64,000 nucleotides of DNA from JALOLG01 sp963776935 (GCA_963776935.1 CAVZOP010000011.1:1-64000); one strand, 5' to 3'; positions 9,929 to 20,125 are shown, counted from the stretch's first letter. The notes: generated by a model not told the origin, from the sequence alone. Program-made: numbers and translations.

Positions 9929-12556
9929 CTATGGCTTCTTGGCTGCGGCCTTCTTGGCGGTCCGTTTGGCCGGCGTCTTCTTGCGGGCCGCCGGCTTCCC
10001 GGACGAACCGCCCTTCGTCGCCACGACGTCGCGACGGATCGCCAGCAACTCGTAGGCCCGTTCCGGAAGCATCTCCTCGATCCGATCGCCCTTGCCGATC
10101 GAGGCGTTGGTCTCGCCGTCGGTCACGTAGACGCCGAACCGGCCGTCTTTGGCGGTGACCGGCCGTTGGCTGACCGGATCGGTACCGAACTCCCGCAGTG
10201 GACCCGCGGCGGCCATGTTGCGTCCACCGCGCTTGTAGACCTTGGGTTGCTGGAAGATCGCCGCCGCCTGGTCGAGCGTGATCGTGAGCAACTGCTCCTC
10301 GTTGTCGAGCGAACGGAAGTCCTTGCCCTTGACCACGTAGGGGCCGTAGCGGCCGTTGCTGGCGACGATCTCCTGGGAATCGGCGGGGTCGATGCCGACC
10401 GTGCGGGGCAGCTGCAACAGAGCCTCCGCCTCGTCGACCGTGATCCGTTCGAGCACCATCGTCTTGAACAGGCTCGACATCTTCGGCTTGTCGAGGCCGG
10501 GTGGCAGTTGATCGGGCGATCCCCATTGCACGTACGGCCCGAAGCGGCCGTTCTTGGCGTACACCGGGAAGCCGTCGAGCTCGCCGATCGGCTCGTCGCT
10601 CTTCGGCGCGGCCAGCAACTCGAGCGCCTTGTCCATGGTGAGCTCGTCGGGTGGGAGGTCGTCGGGAACGCCGGCCGTGTCGTCGCCGCGCTTGACGTAC
10701 GGCCCGTACTTGCCCGGCTTCACCACGACGAGGTTCCCGTCGGGGTCGGTGCCGAGCGGGAACGTGTTGATCGTCGCCGCGTCGATCTCGTCGAGGTTCT
10801 CCTCGACGAGGCGCTTGAGCCCGGGCAGCGTCCCGTCGTCGCCGAAGTAGAACCGGGTGAGCCACTGATCCTTCTGGCCGGTGCCGGCGGCGATCGCGTC
10901 GAGGTCCTCTTCGATCTTGGCCGTGAACTCGTAGTCGACGAGGTCGTCGAAGTGCTGCTCGAGCAGGCTGACGACGGCGAACGCGGTCCACGTCGGGATC
11001 AGCGCCTGACCCTTCTTCCACACGTAGCCACGATCCTGGACCGTCTGGATGATCGACGCCCACGTCGAGGGCCGCCCGATGCCGAGCTCCTCGAGCCGCT
11101 TGACGAGCGATGCCTCGGTGTAGCGAGCAGGGGGTGTGGTGGCGTGACCGTTCGGCGTCAGTGAGTCGACCGGGACCGGATCGCCGTTGGCGAGCGGCGG
11201 GAGCAACGCCTCGGTGTCGCCCGAGTCGCCGTCGTCGTCGGCCTTGGTCTCGACGTAGACCGCACGGTGGCCGGGGAACGTGATCGTGGTGCCCGACGCC
11301 GCGAACACGCAGTCGGTCGACTCGAACGTCGACTGTCCGCCGAGGCGCACGCTGACGGTGGTGCCCGTCGCGTCGGCCATCTGCGACGCCAGCGTGCGCT
11401 GCCACACCAACCGGTACAGCGCCATCTCCTGGCTGTTGAGCTCGCCCTCGACTTGCTTGGGACTGCGCAACGGCGTGGTCGGGCGGATCGCCTCGTGGGC
11501 CTCCTGGGCGTTCTTCACCTTCGACGCGTACTGCTTCGGCGTCGGCGACAGGTACTGCTGGCCGTACTCCTTGGTGATCGCGTCGCGCACCGCAGCCACC
11601 GCTTCGCCCGACAGCGTGACGTTGTCGGTTCGCATGTAGGTGATGAACCCACGCTCGTACAAGCCCTGCGCGAGTCGCATCACTTGCGACGCCGACAGGC
11701 GCAGCCGGCGCCCGCCCTCCTGCTGCAGCGTGGACGTCATGAACGGCGGTTTGGGCGACGACCGGAACGGTCGCTCCTCGACGCTGCGCACCGTGAACGG
11801 CGCATCGGCGAGGCCGTCTGCGAGCGCCCTCGCGCGCTGCTCGTCGAGCACCACGACCTTGGCGTTGGCGACGTCGCGAAGCGCGCCGCTGGAATCGAAA
11901 TCCTTCCCGGTGGCGACCTTGGAGTCGTCGACACCGACGAGGGCGGCGGTGAACGGCGGTGATGTGGCCGTCACCAGGTCGATGTCCCAGTAACCGGCGG
12001 ACACGAACGCGATGCGCTCACGCTCGCGCTGGACGATGAGCCGGATGGAGGGGCTCTGGACGCGCCCGGCCGACAGACCCCGGTTGACCCGCCGCCACAG
12101 CACCGGGGACACCTCGTAGCCGTAGAGGCGATCGAGGATGCGGCGCGTCTCGGCGGCGTCGACGAGCCCGTAGTCGATCCCGCGGGGGTTGTTGACGGCG
12201 TGGTCGATGGCGGCCTTGGTGATCTCGTGGAACACCATCCGCTTCACCGGGACCTTCGGCTTCAGGTACTCGAGCAGGTGCCAGCTGATCGCCTCACCCT
12301 CGCGGTCCTCGTCGGTCGCGAGGTACAGCTCGCTGGCGTCCTTCAAGGCCAGCTTGAGATCCTTCACCACCTGCTTGCCACGCTCGGTGAGCTCGTAGGT
12401 CGGCTTGAACCCGTTGTCCACGTCGACCGCCAGGCCCTTCGAGGGGAGGTCCGCCACGTGCCCCACCGAGGCGCGCACATCGAATCCGGCGCCCAGGAAT
12501 TTGGCGATCGTCTTCGCCTTTGCCGGCGACTCGACGATCACGAGAGGTCTGGCCAT
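9929..12556 (-). CDS. topA: DNA topoisomerase I (type IA)
   Basis: It relaxes negative supercoils through a 5'-phosphotyrosine intermediate. The Toprim domain begins LVIVESPAKAKTIAKFLG and contains ATDEDREGEAISWH, whose acidic triad binds Mg. The active-site region GFITYMRTDN places the catalytic tyrosine near residue 304. SLVKRLEELGIGRPSTWASI is also typical. Instead of zinc fingers, the C-terminal third holds several GYGPYV/GRFGPYV-type repeats and a Lys/Ala-rich tail (KKTPAKRTAKKAAAKKP), as in actinobacterial topoisomerase I. Length is about 875 residues, normal for the family. ATG at MARPL was preferred, with GAGTG upstream; a GTG three codons earlier is also possible. Unlike many neighbours it is intact. 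Confidence 0.96.
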   Translation of the reverse strand: MARPLVIVESPAKAKTIAKFLGAGFDVRASVGHVADLPSKGLAVDVDNGFKPTYELTERGKQVVKDLKLALKDASELYLATDEDREGEAISWHLLEYLKPKVPVKRMVFHEITKAAIDHAVNNPRGIDYGLVDAAETRRILDRLYGYEVSPVLWRRVNRGLSAGRVQSPSIRLIVQRERERIAFVSAGYWDIDLVTATSPPFTAALVGVDDSKVATGKDFDSSGALRDVANAKVVVLDEQRARALADGLADAPFTVRSVEERPFRSSPKPPFMTSTLQQEGGRRLRLSASQVMRLAQGLYERGFITYMRTDNVTLSGEAVAAVRDAITKEYGQQYLSPTPKQYASKVKNAQEAHEAIRPTTPLRSPKQVEGELNSQEMALYRLVWQRTLASQMADATGTTVSVRLGGQSTFESTDCVFAASGTTITFPGHRAVYVETKADDDGDSGDTEALLPPLANGDPVPVDSLTPNGHATTPPARYTEASLVKRLEELGIGRPSTWASIIQTVQDRGYVWKKGQALIPTWTAFAVVSLLEQHFDDLVDYEFTAKIEEDLDAIAAGTGQKDQWLTRFYFGDDGTLPGLKRLVEENLDEIDAATINTFPLGTDPDGNLVVVKPGKYGPYVKRGDDTAGVPDDLPPDELTMDKALELLAAPKSDEPIGELDGFPVYAKNGRFGPYVQWGSPDQLPPGLDKPKMSSLFKTMVLERITVDEAEALLQLPRTVGIDPADSQEIVASNGRYGPYVVKGKDFRSLDNEEQLLTITLDQAAAIFQQPKVYKRGGRNMAAAGPLREFGTDPVSQRPVTAKDGRFGVYVTDGETNASIGKGDRIEEMLPERAYELLAIRRDVVATKGGSSGKPAARKKTPAKRTAKKAAAKKP

Positions 12557-12697
12557 GGGTGTCACTCGCTACGTGATGGCCGGCGGGCTTGTCAAGGCAC
12601 GCCGGTCGTGTGTCGGTCCGATCGTGGTCGGTGGGTGTGGAGTGTGCCGTGACACTGCCGGGAAACAACCCGAACGCCCCTCGTAGGATCGGGCGCC

Positions 12698-14206
12698 GTG
12701 GGGGACGAACCGGGCGTTGATCCCGACGCGATGTGGAAACCCGGCTACTTCGCGTCCCCTGCCGACGCGGAGAGTGACGACCCAGACGGGGGCGACGCGC
12801 CACGGGATTGGTTCGCCGACTACGGCCGCACGAGCGCTCGCGTCGATCCCGAGGCACCCCTGCCGGCGGTGGACTCGGCGTCCGTGGTGGATCTGGCGCC
12901 GCTACCGCCACCTGGCGACGGGGTCGCTGACGGGCCCGACGACGCGCACGGTCCGCGTCGCGATCGAACCGCTCGCCGGATGCTCGTCGTCGCGGTGGCG
13001 TTGCTCGTGGTGGGGGCCGGCGGTGTCTTGTGGCAGATCAACCGCGACGATTCCGCCGCCAGCAGCCACCGGTTGGCGTCGATCCCAGCGCGCGCGGTCC
13101 CGGCGTGGATCGCCGAACTCGAGACCGGTCACGTCAGCGGCATCGTCGGCACGCGGTCGACGATCGTCGCGCTCGAGTTGGTGACGAACGATCTCGTCGG
13201 CCTGGCCGCCGACTCGGGAGCCGAACGCTGGCGGGTCAACGTCGCTCCGTCGCGCAGCATCGCCAGGCTCGAGGAGGTCGACGGGGCGGCGATCGTGCTC
13301 GTCGAAGAGAGCGGCGGCAACCGCTCGATCGCCGCCTACGACCTCGACTCGGGCGAGCAGTTGTGGAACGAGGATGGCTACGGTCGGTCGGCGTTCGTGA
13401 CGTTCCAGGGGAGCATCTACCGAATCCCGGCGGGCGTCACCGATGTCGCGATCGAGCGGCTCGACCCGCGGACCGGCTCGGGCCTCAATTCGCTCGGTTC
13501 CCAGTTGGCGAGCGTGGGTTGGGCCCACGCCTCGACGGCCGGCGACGAATTCGTCGAGGTGTTCGACCTCCAGACACTCGATCGTGTCGCCGGACCGATC
13601 GCCATCGGTGATGTGGTCGCCGCATCGGCGTTCGAGGGTCGGGTCGTCGGTCTCGGTCGGGACGCCACGATCCGACTGTACGGATCGGCCGGTGACGAAC
13701 TGTCGGCGCTGCAGACAACCGTCGACCGGCCCGACCAGTTCGACGTCACGGACGGCGCGGAACCGACGCTGCTCGTCCTGGCCGACCAGGAGATCGTCGC
13801 CTACTCGCTGACCGGGGACCGCATCACGCAGGTGTGGCGCACCGGACCGGTGCAGGTGAACGAGATCACCGACGTCGGAGACCACACCTACGCAGTCGTG
13901 CAGGCCGTGGTCGCCGCCGGTCCGAACGGCGGACCGGTGCGGGTCGTCGACACCGTCACGGGCGAAGCGGTGGCCGAGCCCAAGGACGGGAACTGGGTCC
14001 AGCTCGGCCGCGACGGCTTCGTCGTGGAGATCACCGACGACGAGGGCTTGCGCGTGGCGATGGAGGCCTACGGCTACGACGGGGTCCAACGCTGGCGGTA
14101 CGACCTCGACCGCGAGCAGCAGGGCCTGTTCCTCGTCGACGGTGCGATGGTCGTCGTCGCCTCCGATTCCACCGCCCAGGCCACCACCCTCACCTACCTG
14201 AACTGA
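12698..14206 (+). CDS. membrane-anchored PQQ-like beta-propeller protein
   Basis: The protein has 502 residues from a GTG start. The first ~90 residues are acidic and Pro-rich, so probably cytoplasmic and disordered. A basic stop (RRDRTARR) and one membrane helix (MLVVAVALLVVGAGGVLWQI) follow. The rest is an extracytoplasmic propeller with PQQ/WD-like blades, such as LAADSGAERWRVNV, AYDLDSGEQLWNEDGYGR and YGYDGVQRWRYDLD. The aW-x-y pattern of pyrroloquinoline-type repeats is visible, but no cofactor-binding enzyme signature is present, so a scaffold or sensor role is more likely than a dehydrogenase. It is divergent from topA and convergent with the MMPL gene across a palindromic repeat. Confidence 0.75.
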   Translation: MGDEPGVDPDAMWKPGYFASPADAESDDPDGGDAPRDWFADYGRTSARVDPEAPLPAVDSASVVDLAPLPPPGDGVADGPDDAHGPRRDRTARRMLVVAVALLVVGAGGVLWQINRDDSAASSHRLASIPARAVPAWIAELETGHVSGIVGTRSTIVALELVTNDLVGLAADSGAERWRVNVAPSRSIARLEEVDGAAIVLVEESGGNRSIAAYDLDSGEQLWNEDGYGRSAFVTFQGSIYRIPAGVTDVAIERLDPRTGSGLNSLGSQLASVGWAHASTAGDEFVEVFDLQTLDRVAGPIAIGDVVAASAFEGRVVGLGRDATIRLYGSAGDELSALQTTVDRPDQFDVTDGAEPTLLVLADQEIVAYSLTGDRITQVWRTGPVQVNEITDVGDHTYAVVQAVVAAGPNGGPVRVVDTVTGEAVAEPKDGNWVQLGRDGFVVEITDDEGLRVAMEAYGYDGVQRWRYDLDREQQGLFLVDGAMVVVASDSTAQATTLTYLN

Positions 14207-14211
14207 CCCAA

Positions 14212-14270
14212 CCCCCGTTCTGTCTGCTCCAGACTGCCCGTGGGCTCATCTGGAGCAGACAGTTCGGGGG
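14212..14270. repeat. dispersed palindrome, copy 2
   Basis: The left arm is 14212-14233 and the right arm 14249-14270. They are complementary over 22 positions except for a TT/AA mismatch, and carry the core CTGTCTGCTCCAGA. The loop contains TGCCCGTGGGCTCA, which recurs in copies 5 and 6. It starts 6 nt after the propeller stop and ends 12 nt before the MMPL stop, so it could end transcription from both convergent genes. Confidence 0.8.
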
Positions 14271-14281
14271 GTTCGGGGGGT

Positions 14282-16631
14282 TCAGACCAGTTCGGACTCG
14301 TCGTCGCGGACGCCGTCGCCGTTGCTCGCGGCCACCTGTCCGTTGCCGGAGGCGGTGGCGGTCGCGGCGGCGGGCACGGGCTCGTGGTGGGCGTGACCCT
14401 CGACGTCGATGTTCGGCAGGATGCGGTCGAGCCACTTCGGGATCCACCAGTTGCGGTCGCCGAGCAGCTCCATCGTCGCCGGCACGAGCAGCATGCGGAC
14501 GATCGTCGCGTCGAGCAGCACCGCGATCGCCAGGCCGAGCCCGAACAGCTTGAGCTGGCGGTCGTCGCCGAGGGCGAAGGCGGCGAACACGCAGAACATG
14601 ATCAGCGCGGCCGCGGTGATGACGCGGGCGGTGACCGCCAGGCCGTCGGCGACGGCGGTGGCGTTGTCCTTCGTGCGGTCGTACTCCTCCTTGATCCGCG
14701 ACAGCAGGAACACCTCGTAGTCCATCGACAGCCCGAACACGATGGCGAACAGGAACATCGGCACCCACGCCTCGATCGGCCCGGCGCGATCGACGCCGAT
14801 CAGCTCCATGCCCCATCCCCACTGGAAGATGGCGACGAGGATGCCGTAGGCGGCACCGATCGACAGCAGGTTCATCACGACCGCCTTGAGCGGCACGAGA
14901 ACGCTGCGGAACACCGCCATCAGCAAGAGGAAGCTGAGCAGCAGCACGACGCCGATGAGCAGTGGCATGCGGCCACCGAGGTACCTGGAGAAGTCGGTCG
15001 ACGCCGCGGTCAGGCCACCGACGTTGGCTTCGACACCGGTCGGCGGGATCACCTCGTCGCGAAGTGATTTCACCAGCTGGCCGGTCTCCTCGTCCTGCGG
15101 CGCGCTGTCGGGATACACGATGAGCAGCGCCAACTGGTCGTTGATCGGTGTGGGGATGACGATGTTGACGTTGTCGGTGTCCTGGATCGTCTGGACGAAT
15201 CCTTGGAGCTGCGCCTGATCGGCGACTGCGTCGCCCTCGACGGCGATGATGAGCGGGCCGTTGGTGCCAGGCCCGAACCCTTCGGCGAGCAGGTCGTACG
15301 CCCGGCGCACGGTCTTGTCCTCTGGGTAGTTGCCGTAGTCACCGAACCCGAGCCGGATCCCGAACAGCGGGAGTGCGAGCAGCACGAGGAGGCCCGCCGC
15401 GCCGAGAGCGCTCGGCCACGGCCGGCGCTGCACGAACCGGCTCCAGCGGTACCACATCCGCTGTTGCCTCGGCCGCTCGGCGCGGTGCGGAACGAGCTTG
15501 CGCAACGGCTTGATCGCGAAGCTGAGGGCGAAGAAGATGATCGAGCCGAGCAGGCCGACGAAGAAGATCGGTGCCTGACCGGTGGCCACACCGACGAACG
15601 TGAAGACGACCACGGCGGCCACGGCGATCAACGCCGCGCGCGTCGTGTTGTCGATTCGGGTGCCGACCCAGCCCAGCAGCGCCGGCAGCAGGGTGAGCGA
15701 CCCGAGCACCATCATCAGCACGCCGATCGCCGAGGCGATCGCGACGCCCTGCACGAAGTCGAGACCCATGAGACACAGGCCGAGCAGTGAGATGATCACG
15801 GTCGCGCCCGCGAACAACACGGCGCGTCCGCTGGTGTCCATCGCCTCGACCACCGACTCCTCGACATCGAGGCCGAGCTGCAATCCCTCTCGGTACCTCG
15901 TCACGATGAACAGCGCGTAGTCGATGCCGACGCCGATGCCGATCATCGCCACCATCGCGGTGGTGAAGTCGGGCATCGAGATCACGTTGCTGCCGAGCGA
16001 CACCAACGCCGACCCGATGCCGAGGCCGAACAGGGCGGTGCCGATGGGCAGACCCATGGCGAGCACCGAACCGAAGGCGAGGATGAGGATGATGACGGCC
16101 GCCAGCAAGCCGTAGATCTCGCTCTCGGGGAGCTCGAACTCGGAGAAGATGTCGCCGCCGTACTCGATCTGCAGTCCGTCGACGGGCGGCAGGCTGTCGG
16201 CGTACTCGACGATCTCCTCGCCGAGCGCAGTCACCTCTTCGAAACCGCGGTCGGCGACGTCGAGTTGGGCGAAGTTGATGGTGCCGTCGGCGCTGACCTG
16301 CAGCGGGTTGTCGTACGGGCTGGTGACGGTGATCCCGTCCTGGGACGCGCTCGAAGTCGTAGATCTTCTCGAGCGTCGCCTGAACCTCGGGATCGTCGAC
16401 ACCCTGATCGGCCTTGGCGACGATCTGGGAGATGAAGCCGGCCCGGTTCGGGTCGTTCGCTTCGAGCAGGTCTTGGACGACCTTCGACTCGCTGTCGGGC
16501 AACGTGAAGTCGGTTCGATAGTCCGGTCCGACGGCCCCGGCGACGGCGTTGATGCCGACGAGCAGGGCGAGCCAGGTGCCGATGACGATCCAGCGGTGGC
16601 GGACACAGACGCGTGCGAGGCGGGCAAGCAT
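14282..16631 (-). CDS. MMPL/RND-family membrane transporter, one frameshift
   Basis: This is an inner-membrane exporter of about 780 residues. It has the duplicated RND layout: an N-terminal helix (WIVIGTWLALLVGINAVAG), an extracytoplasmic loop, then a five-to-six-helix bundle, repeated. Proton-relay motifs are visible in GIGVGIDYALFIVTRYREG and FGLSMDYEVFLLSRIKEEY, the GxxxDY signature of MMPL proteins. An extra base near 16350 moves the reading frame from KIYDFE to SQDGITVTSPYDNP; both sides are well conserved. The tail is hydrophilic with HAHH and acidic residues. Such proteins export lipids or drugs, and the substrate cannot be told from sequence. It is divergent from rsgA, with 68 bp between starts. 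A GTG 9 nt upstream of the chosen ATG is an alternative start. Confidence 0.9.
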
Positions 16632-16699
16632 GACGGCCACGTTACGGACGGCGCAACCGACAATCCACGTGCATTCGTCACAGCGCTACGTTTCGCCAC

Positions 16700-17704
16700 G
16701 TGGTACCCGATCCGGCGCTCGGCTGGAATCCCGAGCTCGAAGCGGCCTGGCAGCGGATCGGGTCGCCCGGCGAACCGGGCCGCGTGTCCCGGCTCGACCG
16801 GGGTTGGAGCACCGTCATCCGTTCCGCGGCGACGCTCGATCCACTGCGGATCCGCAACATCGGTGCCGACGTCGCGGTGGGCGACTGGGTCGTGCCGTCG
16901 TCGGACGGCGAACGTGTCGAGCACGTCGTCGACCGCCATTCGGCGTTCGTGCGGCGGGCATCGTTCGAGGGCGCCCGCTTCGAGGCCCAGACCATCGCCG
17001 CCAACATCGACGTCGTGTTCCTGGTGCACGCCCTCGACACGCCCTCCAACCAGCGCCGGCTCGAGCGCGAGCTGGTGCTGGCGTTCGACTCTGGCGCCGA
17101 ACCGGTGGTGGTGTTGACCAAGACCGACCTCGTCGACGACCCGGCCGCGGCGCGCGCCGAGCTCGTCGAGGTGGCGCTCGGCGTGCCGGTGCTACTGACC
17201 AGCGGTCGCACCGGGGAAGGGCTCGACGCGATCTCGGCGTACGCGACGGGCAACCGCACGCTCGCCTTCCTCGGTGCCAGCGGGGTCGGCAAGTCGACGC
17301 TGATCAACTTCCTCCTCGGCGGGCAGGTGCAGGCGACGACGGCTGTCCGCGAGGGCGACAGCCGTGGTCGCCACACCACCGTCGCGGCCCAGCTGCTGCG
17401 ACTTCCGGGCGAAGGTTGGATGATCGACACGCCCGGGGTGCGGGCGGTGAGCCTGTGGCTGTCGGGGCGCGGGATCGAACGCGCCTTCGCCGACGTGTTC
17501 GACCTGATGGATCACTGCCGTTTCCGCGACTGCAAGCACGACCAGGAGCCGGGTTGCGCCGTGCTCGCCGCGATCGAGGCGGGCACGCTCGACCCGGCCC
17601 GATTCGCGAGCCTCGAGCGGCTCGTCGCCGAAGAGCTCGCCCTCGAAGAGGAGCAACACCGCCAGGAGAAGCTGCAAGACCGCCGCGGCTACCGCAAGCG
17701 GTGA
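16700..17704 (+). CDS. rsgA: ribosome small subunit biogenesis GTPase RsgA
   Basis: This is a circularly permuted GTPase that matures the 30S subunit. After an OB-like N-terminal domain the G motifs occur in permuted order: TKTD (G4, ~residue 140), GASGVGKST (G1, ~192-200) and DTPGVR (G3, ~243). The zinc-binding C-terminal motif follows (DHCRFRDCKHDQEPGC, ~272-286). Length is 334 residues, normal for the family. The start is GTG. The 3' end is rich in Glu, Gln and Arg, as usual. It stands alone, divergent from the MMPL transporter, with the acyl-CoA dehydrogenase 49 nt downstream in the same direction. Confidence 0.93.
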   Translation: MVPDPALGWNPELEAAWQRIGSPGEPGRVSRLDRGWSTVIRSAATLDPLRIRNIGADVAVGDWVVPSSDGERVEHVVDRHSAFVRRASFEGARFEAQTIAANIDVVFLVHALDTPSNQRRLERELVLAFDSGAEPVVVLTKTDLVDDPAAARAELVEVALGVPVLLTSGRTGEGLDAISAYATGNRTLAFLGASGVGKSTLINFLLGGQVQATTAVREGDSRGRHTTVAAQLLRLPGEGWMIDTPGVRAVSLWLSGRGIERAFADVFDLMDHCRFRDCKHDQEPGCAVLAAIEAGTLDPARFASLERLVAEELALEEEQHRQEKLQDRRGYRKR

Positions 17705-17753
17705 CGATCGACCGGCACCGCGAGCGGTGACGGGTGCGGGCTACGTTCGAACC

Positions 17754-19013
17754 ATGGACTTCGCCTTCTCCGACCGTTGCCTCGAGTACCGCGAGAAGTT
17801 GCTCGCCTTCATGGACGAGTGGATCTACCCCAACGAGCACGTGCACGAGGAACAGATCGAAGCGTCGGGCGATCCGCACTTCTACCCGCCGATCATGGAC
17901 ACGTTGAAGGCCGAGGCCCGCAGGCGTGGGCTCTGGAACCTCTTCCAGCCCCACGCCGGGTTCTGGGGCGACGGCTTCAGCAACCTCGACTACGCCCCGC
18001 TGGCCGAGATCATGGGACGCTCGCCGATCGCCTCTGAGGCGTGCAACTGCTCGGCGCCGGACACCGGCAACATGGAGGTGCTGACGATGTTCGGCACGCC
18101 CGAGCAGCAGGACGTCTGGCTACGGCCGTTGCTCGAAGGCGAGATCCGTTCTGCGTTCGGCATGACCGAGCCCGACGTCGCATCGAGCGACGCCACCAAC
18201 ATCTCGCTGCGCATCGAGCGCGACGGCGACCACTACGTGCTCAACGGCCGCAAGTGGTGGACGTCGAACGCGTTCCACAAGCATTGCCAGATCCTGATCG
18301 TGATGGGCAAGACCGATCCGGACGCGTCGCCGCACCGGCAGCAGAGCCAGATCCTGGTGCCGGTCGGCACCCCAGGGCTGACGTTCAATCGCAACCTCAA
18401 GGTGTTCGGCTTCGTCGACAACGAGGGTCATGCCGAGACGATCTTCGACAACGTCCGCGTGCCCGCCTCGAACCTCATCGCCCAGGAGGGCGACGGATTC
18501 ATGATCAGCCAGGCGCGGCTCGGACCGGGCCGCATCCATCACTGCATGCGCACGATCGGGGCGACGGAGCGGGCGCTCGAGTTGATGTGCCAGCGGGTGC
18601 TCGACCGCTCCACGTTCGGCAAGCGGATCGCCGACCGGTCGAACATCCAGGACTGGATCGCCGAGGCCCGCATCGAGATCGAGATGATCCGACTCCTCAC
18701 GCTGAAGACGGCGTGGCTGATGGACACCGTCGGCAGCAAGGGCGCCCGCACCGAGATCGCGGCGATCAAGGTGGCGGCGCCGAACGTGGCGTTGAAGATC
18801 ATCGACCGGGCGATCCAGGCCCACGGCGGCGGCGGCATCTGTCAGGACTTCCCGCTGGCCGAGATGTACGCGGGCATCCGCTCGCTGCGTCTGGCCGACG
18901 GCCCCGACGAGGTGCACAAGATGACGATCGCCCGCGCCGAGCTGCGCAAGTACGACCCGGCGTTCCGCACCGACGGCGTGAGCACGATCGCCCCCGGCGG
19001 CGGCCGCGGCTGA
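17754..19013 (+). CDS. acyl-CoA dehydrogenase (ACAD10/11-like)
   Basis: This flavoenzyme would introduce the alpha-beta double bond in an acyl-CoA. Length is 419 residues. Typical segments are FGMTEPDVASSDATNIS (FAD/substrate contact), GRKWWTSNA, the RLGPGRIHHCMRTIGATERA helix region and DRSTFGKRIADRSNIQDWIA, and near the C-terminus QAHGGGGICQDFPLAEMYAG with LADGPDEVHK. The long N-terminus (FMDEWIYPNEHVHEEQ) and the RIHHCMR version of the helix match the ACAD10/11 subgroup of bacterial enzymes. The start is the ATG at MDFAFSDR; a GTG nine codons upstream is less likely because conservation begins at MDF. A strong hairpin follows the stop. Confidence 0.92.
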   Translation: MDFAFSDRCLEYREKLLAFMDEWIYPNEHVHEEQIEASGDPHFYPPIMDTLKAEARRRGLWNLFQPHAGFWGDGFSNLDYAPLAEIMGRSPIASEACNCSAPDTGNMEVLTMFGTPEQQDVWLRPLLEGEIRSAFGMTEPDVASSDATNISLRIERDGDHYVLNGRKWWTSNAFHKHCQILIVMGKTDPDASPHRQQSQILVPVGTPGLTFNRNLKVFGFVDNEGHAETIFDNVRVPASNLIAQEGDGFMISQARLGPGRIHHCMRTIGATERALELMCQRVLDRSTFGKRIADRSNIQDWIAEARIEIEMIRLLTLKTAWLMDTVGSKGARTEIAAIKVAAPNVALKIIDRAIQAHGGGGICQDFPLAEMYAGIRSLRLADGPDEVHKMTIARAELRKYDPAFRTDGVSTIAPGGGRG

Positions 19014-19025
19014 CACAACCCCGTT

Positions 19026-19070
19026 CTCGTGAAGTTTCGGCGTGGTCTCAGGACGCCGAAACTTCACGAG
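19026..19070. terminator. perfect 18-bp hairpin, bidirectional terminator
   Basis: CTCGTGAAGTTTCGGCGT and its exact complement are separated by 9 nt. The hairpin begins 12 nt after the acyl-CoA dehydrogenase stop and its second arm covers the end of the convergent DUF952 gene. It lacks a U-tract in either direction. Its sequence differs from the seven dispersed palindromes, although CCCCGTTCT precedes it as in those. Confidence 0.75.
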
Positions 19071-19414
19071 ATGGGTGAGTGGAATGCGCCATCGGCGGCC
19101 GGCGTCCAGGTTCGGGCATCGACGACGGTGCCGACCGGAATCGGTCCGTACACGTGCGGGAAGGTCTCCCCGGTGGCGTAGAGATCCTCGTCGACGACCG
19201 GTGCGTCGAGCGCAGCTTCGTCGATCGTCAACAACACGAGCTCGGCGACGTCGCCGTAGAACCGGTTGGCGGTCGCGGCGACCTGATGACGCCGCGAGCA
19301 GTGGATGAACCCCTCCTCGGCGAGCGTCACCCCGCGGGTGCTCATCGCGTACGTGCCGGTTGCCCGAGCGCTCTCCCAATCGTCCGGCAGGGCGATGTGG
19401 TAGAGCCCAGTCAC
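19064..19414 (-). CDS. DUF952 family protein
   Basis: This small protein of 116 residues from a GTG start (GTGACTGGG) matches the DUF952 pattern, with LYHIALPDDWESARATG near the N-terminus and the signature EEGFIHCSRRHQVAATANRFY. Further along are LVLLTIDEAALDAPVVDED, then FPHVYGPIPVGTVVDARTW. Members are single-domain cytosolic proteins resembling glutathione S-transferase-linked or ADP-ribose-binding folds, with no agreed function. It follows the putative 2-oxoglutarate oxygenase by 12 nt on the same strand and is probably co-transcribed with it. Confidence 0.85.
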   Translation of the reverse strand: MTGLYHIALPDDWESARATGTYAMSTRGVTLAEEGFIHCSRRHQVAATANRFYGDVAELVLLTIDEAALDAPVVDEDLYATGETFPHVYGPIPVGTVVDARTWTPAADGAFHSPIS

Positions 19415-19426
19415 GGGTTCACGTCG

Positions 19427-20125
19427 TCAGACGTTGACGGGGAGCTGCGAATCGATCCAGCGCTCGAGCGTCGGACCGGACTCGAAGCTGGTGATCAGCG
19501 CGTAGCGGGGGGCGGTGCCGTTGTGGACCACGACATGCCAGAGGCGCTGGGTGTCGACGACGAACCGGGCTCCCTTGCGGAGGCCGACGCGGATCTCGGT
19601 GCTCGGATCGGGGAGGCCGTCGGGGCCGCTGTCCATCAGCAGCATGTAGCTGTCGGGGTTGTCGGTCAGCTCGACCCACGACCGAACCACCCACCCCTCG
19701 TCGTCGGGGTTGAAGCGGTTGTTGTCGTCGCGGTGGATCGACCGGATCGCGGTCTCACGGTCCTGCGGTTCGAGCTTGATGATGCGCACCCGGCCGAAGT
19801 TCGCCCCGACGGCGTCGACGTAGGCCCGGACCGTGGGTGCCTTGTCCGCGTTGCTCGTCCACTCGGCGTCCTTGTCGGTCTTGCCCTTGTCCCAGAAACC
19901 TCGGCAGTCGAGCTCGCCGTCGGCGGAGGCGATCGGCGCGAAGTTGGTGTCGCCTCCGCTCTTCCAATCCATGTACTCGAGCGACTCCCACTCGGATTGG
20001 GGCACGTCGACGGGCATCGGCGCCAGCTCGACCACACCGGTCGGCGCCAGGACCGGCATGCGGACGTGCGGCGTGTCCAACGGGATCTGAACGCTCCAGT
20101 GTTCGAGCGTGGGCCAGAAGCTCAT
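19427..20125 (-). CDS. aspartyl/asparaginyl beta-hydroxylase-like 2OG-Fe(II) oxygenase
   Basis: The protein has 232 residues. The putative iron ligands are IHRDDNNRF (HxD) and, about 70 residues later, QRLWHVVVHNGTAPRYAL, in which the distal His and the Arg that would bind 2-oxoglutarate can be seen. The strand WVVRSWVELTDNP between them fits the jelly-roll core. This layout resembles the Asp/Asn hydroxylase family that hydroxylates amino-acid side chains or free peptides. The N-terminus (SFWPTLEHWSVQIPLDTP) has no known motif. The ATG at MSFWP was chosen because codons upstream look non-coding. The substrate is unknown and the family call rests on a few motifs. Confidence 0.6.
   Translation of the reverse strand: MSFWPTLEHWSVQIPLDTPHVRMPVLAPTGVVELAPMPVDVPQSEWESLEYMDWKSGGDTNFAPIASADGELDCRGFWDKGKTDKDAEWTSNADKAPTVRAYVDAVGANFGRVRIIKLEPQDRETAIRSIHRDDNNRFNPDDEGWVVRSWVELTDNPDSYMLLMDSGPDGLPDPSTEIRVGLRKGARFVVDTQRLWHVVVHNGTAPRYALITSFESGPTLERWIDSQLPVNV

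Noticed and set aside
16631..17029. An upstream extension of the MMPL gene to 17029.
   Set aside because: The extra segment lies opposite rsgA and has no membrane-protein character. The conserved N-terminal helix begins at about 16631 in another frame.
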